In this document: in pieces, positions 35,850-44,268 of the stretch
Position numbering within the stretch: the stretch's first letter is position 1
Layout: the number at the start of each line of letters is the position of its first letter
Assembly (NCBI RefSeq): GCF_900100365.1
Contig: NZ_FNKU01000001.1
Span: 2,790,001 to 2,854,000, forward strand
Length of the DNA stretch: 64,000 bases
DNA from: Pseudomonas cannabina
GTDB lineage: Bacteria > Pseudomonadota > Gammaproteobacteria > Pseudomonadales > Pseudomonadaceae
Reading direction: 5' to 3'
Position numbers and translations under genes: made by a program
The notes under the pieces: generated by a model
Told to the model about the DNA's origin: nothing
The model's input: only the letters and a program-made list of their open reading frames with translations
The model's database searches: none

Positions 35850-36512
35850 ATGCGCCTGCTTCTTGTCGAGGATGATCGTGCGATTGGCCAAGGCATCCGT
35901 GTAGCCCTCAATAACGAGGGCTACACCCTTGACTGGCTCGAAGACGGCTTGAGCGCGCTGCATGCCTTGCGCAGCGAGCCGTTCGACCTGCTGCTGCTCG
36001 ACCTCGGCCTGCCACGCATGGACGGCTTCGACCTGCTGCGCCAGTTGCGCGCCGAAGAGCTCGCCCTGCCGGTGCTGATCCTGACCGCCCGCGACGGCAC
36101 GGCTGATCGCATTGCCGGGCTGGATGCCGGTGCCGACGATTACCTGGTCAAGCCGTTCGACGTCGACGAGCTGAAAGCCCGCGTGCGCGCCCTTCTCAGG
36201 CGCAGCCAGGGGCGCGCACAGCCGTTGCTGGAACACGCTGGCATCAGCCTCGACCCGGCATCGCAGCAGGTCACGTTTCAGGGCAATGAAGTACCCATGA
36301 CGCCGATGGAATATCAGTTGCTACATCAGTTGATGATCCGCCCTGGCAAAGTGGTGACCCGCGAGCGGCTGTCCAACACCCTGTATGGCTGGCAGGACAA
36401 GGTCGAAAGCAACACCCTGGAAGTGCTGATTCACAACCTGCGCAAGAAACTGTCCACCGAGCTGATCCGCACCGTGCGCGGCGTCGGCTACTTGCTGGAG
36501 CTCAAGGCATGA
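35850..36512 (+). CDS. OmpR-family response regulator (QseB/PmrA-like)
   Basis: A 220-residue transcription factor. The receiver domain (1-115) has the acidic pair in LLLVEDD, the phospho-acceptor Asp51 in LLLLDLGLPRMDG, TAR at about 79-81 and the Lys in DDYLVKPFD. The C-terminal winged helix (about 125-218) shows EVPMTPMEYQLLHQLMIRPGKVVTRERL and NTLEVLIHNLRKKL, closest to QseB/PmrA. It overlaps the downstream kinase gene by 4 nt (ATGA). Its likely targets are the divergent PepSY/cytochrome b561 genes through the direct repeat at 35730-35746. Confidence 0.93.
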   Translation: MRLLLVEDDRAIGQGIRVALNNEGYTLDWLEDGLSALHALRSEPFDLLLLDLGLPRMDGFDLLRQLRAEELALPVLILTARDGTADRIAGLDAGADDYLVKPFDVDELKARVRALLRRSQGRAQPLLEHAGISLDPASQQVTFQGNEVPMTPMEYQLLHQLMIRPGKVVTRERLSNTLYGWQDKVESNTLEVLIHNLRKKLSTELIRTVRGVGYLLELKA

Positions 36513-37882
36513 CGTCGGTACGCGCGCGCATTCTGGTCCCGGTGCTGCTGCTGTTGCTGCTTGGCGATCTGGCCATCAGCCTGCTCGCGCTGCGCGACAG
36601 CCATCACGAAATCGAAGAAGTCTACGACGCGCAACTGGCCCAGAGTGCGCGCTTGCTGCAAGGCGTGCTCAGCCAACGGGCGGCCGGCGAACAGGACCTG
36701 GACAAGCTCTATCAGGCGTTCGATCAGGCCATGAGCCGGGTCGGCACCAGTGGCGTGGCGCACCCCTATGAAACCCGCCTGACGTTTCAGGTCTGGCGCA
36801 CGTCGGGCGAGTTGCTGGTGCGCTCGGCCGAAGCCCCGCTGCTCACCGCCCCGCCCGCCACAGAAGGCTCTCACGACCTGGTCGAAAACGGTCATGAGTG
36901 GTGCGGCTTTTTGTTGGCCGATCCACAGCAGGGTTTTCTGATCTGGGTTGGCGAGCGCGACGATGTGCGTCAGGACCTGATTCAGCGCATCGTCAGTCAC
37001 ACCTTGTGGCCGACGCTGATCGGCGTGCCGCTGCTGGTCGTCGCGATCTGGCTGGCCATCGGCTGGGGCCTGCGCCCGCTGCAATCGATGGCCAAGGTGA
37101 TTCGCAAACGCGACGCCGAAAGCTTGGAACCGCTCGACGTAACGCCGCTGCCCAAAGAGCTGGAGCCGATGCAGTACGCGCTCAATCGGTTGCTGACCCA
37201 GATCGAAAGCGTGCTGGAACGCGAGCGCCGCTTCATCGCCGACGCCGCCCATGAATTGCGCACGCCACTGACCGTGTTGCGCATCCATGCGCAAAACGCC
37301 CGGCAGGCGGAAAGCCCGGAACAACGTCTGGAGGCGCTGGATTTTCTGGTGCATGGCGTCGACCGTGCGGCGCGTCTGGCCAGTCAGTTGCTGACCATGG
37401 CGCGGCTGGAGCCGCGCGTCGAACTGAGTCAGCTACAGACCTTCGAACTGAACACCCTGGTGCGCGAGGAAATGGCCGAGCTGACGCCGCTGGCGCTGGA
37501 GAAACGTGTCGATCTGGTGTTCGAAGCGGGCGACGACTGCGTGATTCACAGCGACCCGGCGGCGATCACCATCGCCCTGCAGAACCTGCTGACCAACGCC
37601 CTCAACTTCGCACCGCCGGCCAGCGAAATTCGCGTGGTGCTCAGTCGTCAGAAGGACGGCAGCGCGCACCTGTCCGTTGAAGACTCAGGCCCCGGAATCG
37701 ATGAGCAACACAAGGAGCGTCTGTTCGAGCGTTTTTACAGCCAGGGCCACAGCAATGGTGCGGGACTGGGGCTGGCAATTGTGGACATGATCGTTCGCAA
37801 ACTGGAAAGCAGCCTGCACCTGCGCAATTCGGCGCAGGGCGGACTGTGTGCCGAGTTGCGGCTCAAGAGTCGAACGGCCTGA
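36509..37882 (+). CDS. Sensor histidine kinase (QseC/PmrB-like)
   Basis: A 457-residue membrane kinase. Two transmembrane helices (about 8-28 VPVLLLLLLGDLAISLLAL; 168-190 LIGVPLLVVAIWLAIGWGL) enclose a periplasmic sensor domain (about 30-165). HAMP-like linker, then HisKA with RRFIADAAHELRTPLTVLRIH (phospho-acceptor His), and HATPase_c with LQNLLTNALNFAP, VEDSGPGID and NGAGLGLAIVDMI. The DAAHELRTPL form is typical of QseC/PmrB. It is coupled to the response regulator by a 4-nt overlap. The signal is unknown; the adjacent membrane redox genes suggest envelope or redox stress. Confidence 0.93.
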   Translation: MTSVRARILVPVLLLLLLGDLAISLLALRDSHHEIEEVYDAQLAQSARLLQGVLSQRAAGEQDLDKLYQAFDQAMSRVGTSGVAHPYETRLTFQVWRTSGELLVRSAEAPLLTAPPATEGSHDLVENGHEWCGFLLADPQQGFLIWVGERDDVRQDLIQRIVSHTLWPTLIGVPLLVVAIWLAIGWGLRPLQSMAKVIRKRDAESLEPLDVTPLPKELEPMQYALNRLLTQIESVLERERRFIADAAHELRTPLTVLRIHAQNARQAESPEQRLEALDFLVHGVDRAARLASQLLTMARLEPRVELSQLQTFELNTLVREEMAELTPLALEKRVDLVFEAGDDCVIHSDPAAITIALQNLLTNALNFAPPASEIRVVLSRQKDGSAHLSVEDSGPGIDEQHKERLFERFYSQGHSNGAGLGLAIVDMIVRKLESSLHLRNSAQGGLCAELRLKSRTA

Positions 37883-37894
37883 CAGCTGCTCGCT

Positions 37895-39181
37895 TCAAAG
37901 CACCACGCGCAGGCATTGTCCGGCGTGGTACAGCGTGAAACCGGCGTCGTAGGCCAGGGTGCGCAGGGAGCGGCCCGAAACCTTCTTGCTGCTGGAAAAA
38001 CTCACCGGCAGTGCCGCCGCATCATCAGTCAGCAGGTAATCGGCAAAGCATTTGCCCACCAGCGTTCCGGTGGTCACGCCTCGGCCGTTGAAACCGGTCG
38101 CGGCCAGCAAGCCCGGTGCGGGTTCGAACAGGCGCAGCAAATGGTCCGGGGTGAAGCCGATGCGGCCGGTCCAGGTGCTTTGCCACTCGACCCGGCCCAG
38201 TTGCGGAAAATAATGCTGCTGGACGCGATCTGCCCACTGGCGAATGAACCACAGCGGATAATTACCGGCATTGTCGAGGCTGCCCAACAGCAGCCGCCCA
38301 TGGGCATCTCGACGAATGTTGCTGAGCACCGTGCGCGTATCCCATGAGCCCTGCCCGCCGCGCAGAATGTCTGCCTGCGCCGCACCGCTGAGGGGCTGCG
38401 AAGCGACCTGATAGTAATAGCCGGCGAAGATGTGATCCTTGACGTCGGTCCACTCGCCTTCGGTATAGGCATTGGAAGCAATAATCACCTTCTCGGCCCG
38501 CACACTACCGGTCGCGGTAGACACTTTCCAGCCATCGGCGGAGCGTTGCAGCCCGTTGACGGGAGACTCGCCAAACAGCTGACCACCCCGCGCCACGACG
38601 TTGAGCGCCATGCCCGACACGTACGCCATCGGGTTCACCGTACCGGTGCGATGGTCGAGCAGCGCGCCGCTGACCTTGTCGGTGCCGCAGGCGTCTTCGC
38701 AGGGTTTGCCGGTCAGCAATTCGACGTTGGCACCGCGCCGCTGCCACTGCTCGGCACGGCTTTGCAAATCCGCCAGGCCTTTGCTGTTGTGGGCCATGTG
38801 CAGGTTGCCGGTGCGGGTGTCCTGGCAATCGATGCGGTACTTGTCGATGGTCGCAAACACCAGCGCCGGTGCCGCGCCCAACGCCGTGTTGAGGCGGCTG
38901 GCCTCGACGCTGCCCAGCACTTTTTCCAGTGCATCGGGCGCGACCCAAGTGCCGGCGTTGACCAGACCGACGTTGCGCCCGGAGCCGCCGTGGCCGACCT
39001 GATGCGCCTCGACCACGCACACCGATTTGCCGCCTTCAAGTAGCTGCAACGCAGCCGACAGGCCGGTGAAGCCGGCGCCGATGATGCACACATCGGCGTT
39101 TCGCTCACCGGTCAGCACCGGGCTCAGCGGACGTTGCGGAGTCAATTGTTCCCACAGACAGCCTTCAGCAAACTGCACCAT
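37895..39181 (-). CDS. amaA: FAD-dependent oxidoreductase, probable L-pipecolate oxidase AmaA
   Basis: A 428-residue flavoenzyme of the DAO family. The N-terminal FAD motif is ADVCIIGAGFTGLSAALQLLEGG (about 30-52), followed by VVEAHQVGHGGSGRNVGLVN; near the C-terminus FNGRGVTTGTLVGKCFADYL is the second FAD contact. Length and context match Pseudomonas putida L-pipecolate oxidase, which makes 1-piperideine-6-carboxylate in D-lysine catabolism. The assignment depends on the adjacent amaB and nearby hglS; by sequence alone gamma-glutamylputrescine or glycine oxidases are similar. It follows amaB by 42 nt. Confidence 0.82.
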   Translation of the reverse strand: MVQFAEGCLWEQLTPQRPLSPVLTGERNADVCIIGAGFTGLSAALQLLEGGKSVCVVEAHQVGHGGSGRNVGLVNAGTWVAPDALEKVLGSVEASRLNTALGAAPALVFATIDKYRIDCQDTRTGNLHMAHNSKGLADLQSRAEQWQRRGANVELLTGKPCEDACGTDKVSGALLDHRTGTVNPMAYVSGMALNVVARGGQLFGESPVNGLQRSADGWKVSTATGSVRAEKVIIASNAYTEGEWTDVKDHIFAGYYYQVASQPLSGAAQADILRGGQGSWDTRTVLSNIRRDAHGRLLLGSLDNAGNYPLWFIRQWADRVQQHYFPQLGRVEWQSTWTGRIGFTPDHLLRLFEPAPGLLAATGFNGRGVTTGTLVGKCFADYLLTDDAAALPVSFSSSKKVSGRSLRTLAYDAGFTLYHAGQCLRVVL

Positions 39182-39223
39182 CGAAAAACTCCAGCAATGT
39201 CGGTGAAAAGCGCCCGGTTCGGA

Positions 39224-40714
39224 TCAGTCGAAAACGATGCCCTGCGCCAGTGGCAGCTCGCGGGAATAGTTGACCGTGTTGGTTTGCCGACGCATGTAGG
39301 CGCGCCATGAATCGGAACCGGACTCGCGACCGCCGCCGGTTTCCTTCTCGCCACCGAACGCGCCGCCGATTTCTGCGCCGCTGGTGCCGATATTGACGTT
39401 GGCGATGCCGCAGTCGCTGCCCGCTGCACTCTGGAAAGCCTCGGCTTCGCGCAGGTCAGTGGTGAAAATGCACGACGACAGGCCTTGTGGCACTTCGTTG
39501 TTCAGGCGCAGAGCTTCTTCAAAGTCGTCGTAAGCCAGCACGTAAAGAATCGGCGCGAAGGTTTCATGACGGACAACCTCGCTTTGGCCCGGCATTTCAG
39601 CGATGGCCGGCGTGACGTAATAGCCGTTCGGGTATTTGTCTTGCAACTGACGCTCGCCACCGAACACCTGACCGCCCTCGTCGCGGGCCTTGGTCAGCGC
39701 GTTCTGCATGGCCGAGAACGCCTGCTGGTCAATCAGCGGGCCGATCAGATTGCCTTCGCGCGGGTCACCGACACGCACTTTGGCATAGGCCGCTTTGACG
39801 CGGGAGACCACTTCGTCCTTGATCGAACGATGCACGATCAGACGACGCAGCGTGGTGCAGCGTTGACCGGCAGTGCCCACGGCACTGAACAGAATGCCGC
39901 GCACGGCCAGGTCCAGGTCGGCGCTCGGAGCCAGAATCATGGCGTTGTTGCCACCCAGTTCCAGAATGCTGCGGCCGAAACGTGCAGCCACACGCGGTCC
40001 GACTTCGCGGCCCATGCGGGTGCTACCGGTGGCGCTGATCAGCGGTACACGCGGGTCGTCGACCAGTGCTTCACCGGCGTCACGATCGCCGATCACCAGC
40101 TGCGCCAGCGCGGCGGGTGCATCGCCGAAAATTTTCAGCGCCTTGTCGAACAGCGCCTGACAGGCCAGCGCGGTCAGCGGGGTCTTTTCCGAAGGCTTCC
40201 AGATCACCGGGTTGCCGCAAACCAGCGCCAGCGTGGTGTTCCAGGCCCAGACCGCGACCGGGAAGTTGAAGGCGCTGATCACCCCGACCACGCCCAGCGG
40301 GTGCCAGGTTTCGCGCATGTGGTGGCCAGGACGCTCGGAGGCGATGGTCAAGCCATACAGCTGACGCGACAGGCCAACGGCGAAGTCGCAGATGTCGATC
40401 ATTTCCTGCACTTCACCCAGACCTTCCTGAGTGATCTTGCCCGCCTCGACCGACACCAGTTCGCCAAGGTCAGCCTTGTGCTCGCGCAACACTTCACCAA
40501 AGATCCGCACCAGTTCGCCACGGCGCGGGGCCGGTACGGTGCGCCACTGCAGGAATGCGCTGTGGGCGCTGTCGATGCGTGCGACGACCTGCGCCTTGGT
40601 TTCCAGCGTGACCGAGGCAATCTGGCTGCCATCGATCGGGGTGTAGACCGGATAGTTCCCTTGTGTGTGGGCACTGTTCGCCACGCCCAGACGTGCTAAT
40701 AACTCGGCAACCAT
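39224..40714 (-). CDS. amaB: L-aminoadipate-semialdehyde dehydrogenase AmaB
   Basis: A 496-residue NAD(P)-dependent aldehyde dehydrogenase of the ALDH7/antiquitin type. Landmarks are the NAD fold (VISAFNFPVAVWAWNTTLALVCGN, IWKPSEKTPLTALA), the general base Glu252 (LELGGNNA) and the catalytic Cys286 (GTAGQRCTTLRRL). The C-terminus has FGGEKETGGGRESGSDSW. In Pseudomonas AmaB oxidises 2-aminoadipate 6-semialdehyde (in equilibrium with piperideine-6-carboxylate from AmaA) to L-2-aminoadipate. It heads an amaB-amaA operon and diverges across 250 bp from the aminotransferase-hglS operon. Confidence 0.9.
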   Translation of the reverse strand: MVAELLARLGVANSAHTQGNYPVYTPIDGSQIASVTLETKAQVVARIDSAHSAFLQWRTVPAPRRGELVRIFGEVLREHKADLGELVSVEAGKITQEGLGEVQEMIDICDFAVGLSRQLYGLTIASERPGHHMRETWHPLGVVGVISAFNFPVAVWAWNTTLALVCGNPVIWKPSEKTPLTALACQALFDKALKIFGDAPAALAQLVIGDRDAGEALVDDPRVPLISATGSTRMGREVGPRVAARFGRSILELGGNNAMILAPSADLDLAVRGILFSAVGTAGQRCTTLRRLIVHRSIKDEVVSRVKAAYAKVRVGDPREGNLIGPLIDQQAFSAMQNALTKARDEGGQVFGGERQLQDKYPNGYYVTPAIAEMPGQSEVVRHETFAPILYVLAYDDFEEALRLNNEVPQGLSSCIFTTDLREAEAFQSAAGSDCGIANVNIGTSGAEIGGAFGGEKETGGGRESGSDSWRAYMRRQTNTVNYSRELPLAQGIVFD

Positions 40715-40963
40715 GTTGATGCTCCTGTCATGGACTAAAGATCACTGATAACCGCAGTATCGACCCGGACGCGGCCTGCCCACAAACGACGATTTTGAAA
40801 AACATGATTCCGTTTAGGAATGAACTTTCGCGTATCGAGAGCGATTAAGGCGCTGACTTCGGGAATTATTGGAATGACCCGGTGATTTTATTTCGTTTGC
40901 GAGCGGGCTCCGTTGTTTGTTTGGATACGGCCATCATGATCACCCGCAGCCAGGGCCCGGCCG

Positions 40964-42211
40964 ATGAGCGAATCCATCAGCGAATCCATTTCTTTCGTCC
41001 ACGACATAACCCTGTCCCACGGCCGCAACGCCGAAGTCTGGGACACCACCGGCAAGCGCTACATCGACTTCGTCGGCGGCATCGGCGTGCTCAATCTGGG
41101 GCATTGCAACCCGCAGGTGGTCAGGGCGATTCAGGACCAGGCGGCGAAACTCACTCATTACTGTTTCAATGCCACGCCTCACGATCCGTATATTCAATTC
41201 ATGCGGCAACTGACGCAATGTGTGCCGGTGAGTTACCCGCTGAGCGGCATGCTCACCAACAGCGGTGCGGAAGCGGCAGAAAACGCCCTGAAGATCGTGC
41301 GCGGCGCGACGGGCCGCACGGCAGTGATTGCCTTCGACGGCGGCTTTCATGGCCGCACCCTGGCGACCTTGAACCTCAACGGCAAGGTCGCGCCCTACAA
41401 ACAGAAAGTCGGCGTGCTGCCTGGCCCGGTGTTTCATATTCCGTTCCCCAGCAAGGACAACGGCGTGAGCACCGAACAGGCGCTCAAAGCGCTGGACCGG
41501 CTGTTCAGTGTCGAAATCGATGTCAACGATGTGGCCTGCATCATCTTCGAGCCGGTGCAGGGTGAAGGCGGATTTCTGGCCATGGAGGCGGACTTCGCTC
41601 AAGCGCTGCGCGCGTTCTGTGATGAGCATGGCATCGTGTTGATTGCTGACGAGATCCAGTCCGGTTTCGGGCGCACCGGGCAGCGCTTTGCCTTCACTCG
41701 GCTGGGCATCGAGCCAGACCTGATTCTGCTCGGCAAAAGTATCGCCGGGGGTATTCCACTCGGCGCCGTGGTCGGTCGCAAAGCACTAATGGACAACCTG
41801 CCCAAGGGCGGGCTGGGCGGCACCTATTCCGGCAACCCGATTGGCTGCGCGGCGGGTCTCGCCTCGCTGGCGCAGATGACCGATGAAAACCTGTCTGGCT
41901 GGGGTGAACAGCAGGAAAGCGCCATTGTTGCGCGCTATGAGCGCTGGCAAGCGAGCAACCTGTCGCCGTACCTGGGCAGGCTGACCGGTGTGGGCTGCAT
42001 GCGCGGCATCGAACTGATCACGCCGGATGGCAAACCCGGTACCCGAGAGCTTGCCGAACTGCTGAGTTCAGCCAGGGATGCCGGGCTGTTGCTGATGCCC
42101 AGCGGCAAGTCGCGGCACATAATCCGCCTGTTGATCCCGCTGACCATCGAGTCTGAAGTGCTGCACGAAGGGCTGGATATTTTCGAGCGTTGCCTGGCAG
42201 CGCTGGCGTGA
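40964..42211 (+). CDS. Class III aminotransferase, probable 2-aminoadipate transaminase
   Basis: A 415-residue PLP enzyme of the GABA/ornithine aminotransferase class. Landmarks are GVLNLGHCNPQVVRAIQDQ, NSGAEAAENALKIVR, GGFHGRTLATL, FEPVQGEGGF, IADEIQSGFGRTG (PLP-contact Asp) and LLGKSIAGGIPLGAVVG with the Schiff-base Lys. By similarity alone it would be called 4-aminobutyrate transaminase (GabT-like). Its place between amaAB and hglS argues that it makes 2-oxoadipate from L-2-aminoadipate. The N-terminus SESISESIS is encoded by a small 12-bp direct duplication, and the ribosome site is poor, so the start could lie slightly elsewhere. hglS follows 23 nt later. Confidence 0.82.
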   Translation: MSESISESISFVHDITLSHGRNAEVWDTTGKRYIDFVGGIGVLNLGHCNPQVVRAIQDQAAKLTHYCFNATPHDPYIQFMRQLTQCVPVSYPLSGMLTNSGAEAAENALKIVRGATGRTAVIAFDGGFHGRTLATLNLNGKVAPYKQKVGVLPGPVFHIPFPSKDNGVSTEQALKALDRLFSVEIDVNDVACIIFEPVQGEGGFLAMEADFAQALRAFCDEHGIVLIADEIQSGFGRTGQRFAFTRLGIEPDLILLGKSIAGGIPLGAVVGRKALMDNLPKGGLGGTYSGNPIGCAAGLASLAQMTDENLSGWGEQQESAIVARYERWQASNLSPYLGRLTGVGCMRGIELITPDGKPGTRELAELLSSARDAGLLLMPSGKSRHIIRLLIPLTIESEVLHEGLDIFERCLAALA

Positions 42212-42234
42212 ACCTGTAAGGAGAAAACACCCTG

Positions 42235-43623
42235 ATGAGCACTGCACGCTTTGCTGACCCCGACCAGATTCGCGCAGGGTTCTCCCGCGCCATGTCGCAG
42301 ATGTACCAGCAGGAAGTGCCGCTGTACGGCACGCTGATGGCTTTGGTGAGCGAGGTCAACGCGCAGGTCATGAGCCGCGACAGCAGCGTGCTTGACAGCC
42401 TGCGCCAGACCGGTGAAATCCAGCGTCTGGACATGGAGCGTCACGGCGCGATTCGCGTGGGTACGGCGCAGGAACTGGCCAGGCTCGCCCGCCTGTTTGC
42501 GGTGATGGGCATGCAGCCGGTGGGCTATTACGACCTGACGTCGGCTGGCGTGCCGGTTCATTCCACCGCCTTTAGGGCCGTGCATGAGCAGGCGTTACAA
42601 GTCAGCCCGTTTCGAGTTTTTACCTCGCTGTTGCGTCTGGAACTGATCGAGAGCGACAGCCTGCGCGGGTTTGCCGGCCGGGTACTGGCCAAGCGCACGA
42701 TCTTCACGCCTGGCGTCTTGGCGTTGATCGAAAAGCATGAGGCAGACGGCGGTTTGAGTGAAGCCGATGCAGCAGAGTTCGTTCAGCAGGCGCTGGAAAC
42801 CTTTCGCTGGCATAACACGGCGACCGTTTCGCTCGACGAGTACCGGCAGTTGAATGCCCAGCATCGTCTTATTGCCGACGTGGTGGCGTTTCGCGGTCCG
42901 CACATCAATCACCTGACGCCGCGCACGCTGGATATCGACGCGGTGCAACGCGGCATGCCCGGCAAAGGCATTACGCCCAAGGCGGTGGTTGAAGGGCCGC
43001 CGCGTCGCCACTGCCCGATCCTGCTGCGCCAGACCAGCTTCAAGGCGCTGGAAGAGCCGATCAGCTTCATTGGCCAGGGTGGCAGTGAGTCGGGCAGCCA
43101 TTCGGCACGCTTCGGCGAGATCGAACAGCGCGGCGCAGCCCTGACGCCCAAAGGCCGCGAGTTGTATGACCGGCTGTTGAATGAGGCCCGCGACGAGCTG
43201 GGTGAGTTTCCCAACGAGGCCAATGCCGTGCGCTATACCGGGCTGCTGGAGAAGGCCTTCAAGGCGTTCCCGGACAATCATGATGAAATGCGGGCGCAGG
43301 GTCTGGCGTATTTTCGCTATTTCCCGACTGAATCGGGTATTGCGGCACGTGCGTCCGGCACTCTGGAGCAGCTTGTCGAGGCGGTTCATGTGCGCTTCGA
43401 GCCACTGGTGTACGAAGACTTTCTGCCGGTCAGCGCGGCAGGTATTTTTCAGTCCAATCTGGGTGACAACGCACAGGCGCACTATGCAACGAATTCGAAT
43501 CGGCAGGATTTTGAACAGGCACTGGGTCGTGGGACGCTTGATGAACTGGCGCTGTACGCCGACACCCAGCAGCGTTCGCTGGAAGGCTGTGCCGAGGTGT
43601 TGGGGCTGAAAGCACTGGGCTGA
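42235..43623 (+). CDS. hglS: 2-oxoadipate dioxygenase/decarboxylase (D-2-hydroxyglutarate synthase) HglS
   Basis: A 462-residue protein of the DUF1338/YdcJ family, a non-heme iron enzyme converting 2-oxoadipate to D-2-hydroxyglutarate in P. putida lysine catabolism. Family landmarks are ERHGAIRVG (His70, Arg74), FRGPHINHLTPR (His223, His226), EGPPRRHCPILLRQTSFKALEE and SHSARFGEIEQRG (Glu295). His70, His226 and a Glu near 294-295 correspond to the reported metal site. The start has AAGGAGA upstream. It forms an operon with the aminotransferase, completing a route from pipecolate to 2-hydroxyglutarate in this locus. Confidence 0.92.
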   Translation: MSTARFADPDQIRAGFSRAMSQMYQQEVPLYGTLMALVSEVNAQVMSRDSSVLDSLRQTGEIQRLDMERHGAIRVGTAQELARLARLFAVMGMQPVGYYDLTSAGVPVHSTAFRAVHEQALQVSPFRVFTSLLRLELIESDSLRGFAGRVLAKRTIFTPGVLALIEKHEADGGLSEADAAEFVQQALETFRWHNTATVSLDEYRQLNAQHRLIADVVAFRGPHINHLTPRTLDIDAVQRGMPGKGITPKAVVEGPPRRHCPILLRQTSFKALEEPISFIGQGGSESGSHSARFGEIEQRGAALTPKGRELYDRLLNEARDELGEFPNEANAVRYTGLLEKAFKAFPDNHDEMRAQGLAYFRYFPTESGIAARASGTLEQLVEAVHVRFEPLVYEDFLPVSAAGIFQSNLGDNAQAHYATNSNRQDFEQALGRGTLDELALYADTQQRSLEGCAEVLGLKALG

Positions 43624-44268
43624 TCCGATCTTGAATGCCACACCTTGCTCGCGAAGAAGCGGTACAGCCGGTAACGTTATCGTTCCTCACGCTCCAGCGT
43701 AGGAATGCAGTGCTTGACGCTCTGCGTCGCAATGAGGACGCGGAGCGTCCTGAACGGCATACGACGCGGAGCGTCGCACGATAGTTGATACCTTGTGGGA
43801 GCGAGCTTGCTCGCGAAGAAGCCGGTACAGTCGGTAAAATTATCGTTCCTCACGCTCCAGTGGAATGCAGTGCTTGACGCTCTGCGTCGCAATGAGGACG
43901 CGGAGCGTCGCACGATAGTCAGGTCATTTCAGGCTCTTTCTGTGTTCTGTTTAAAGCAACGATAAATAAAATTCGCAATATTGGTGTGCACCCCTGCGCT
44001 ATGCATACTGCGATGGCGAGTGGACAGCAAAGTGCCGTATTCAAAAGCTCATCCCTTTGAATGGCGCGCCGAATGATCCCCTGCAAAAGGCTCGAAGCAG
44101 CCTGGGTCTGAATCACGTTCAGGCCTCATAAAAACACTCGGCCGGATAACGGTCTCCATGGCTCCATGGACTTTCAAAGCTGCCCTGGCGTGTCACTGCG
44201 CCGACCTGAAAAACAGAATAACGATGGATAAGGCCCGTAAAGGCCATTCAGCAGGCAAGGGGATCATC
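43624..44268. repeat. Repeat-rich intergenic region: two ~105-bp direct repeats with hairpins
   Basis: Copy 1 (about 43654-43755) and copy 2 (about 43816-43920) share the order: reverse-complement-capable GCGAAGAAG, GGTACAG, TTATCGTTCCTCACGCTCCA, TGCAGTGCTTGACGC and GCAATGAGGACGCGGAGCG. Each contains GACGCTCTGCGTC and GACGCGGAGCGTC hairpins. The segment between them (43762-43776) holds a further CGACGCGGAGCGTCG. From 43921 to 44268 there is no recognisable gene; it should hold the DUF3100 promoter. Confidence 0.8.

Noticed and set aside
43654..43921. CRISPR-like array
   Set aside because: Only two copies, more than 100 bp long, with no regular unique spacers and no cas genes.
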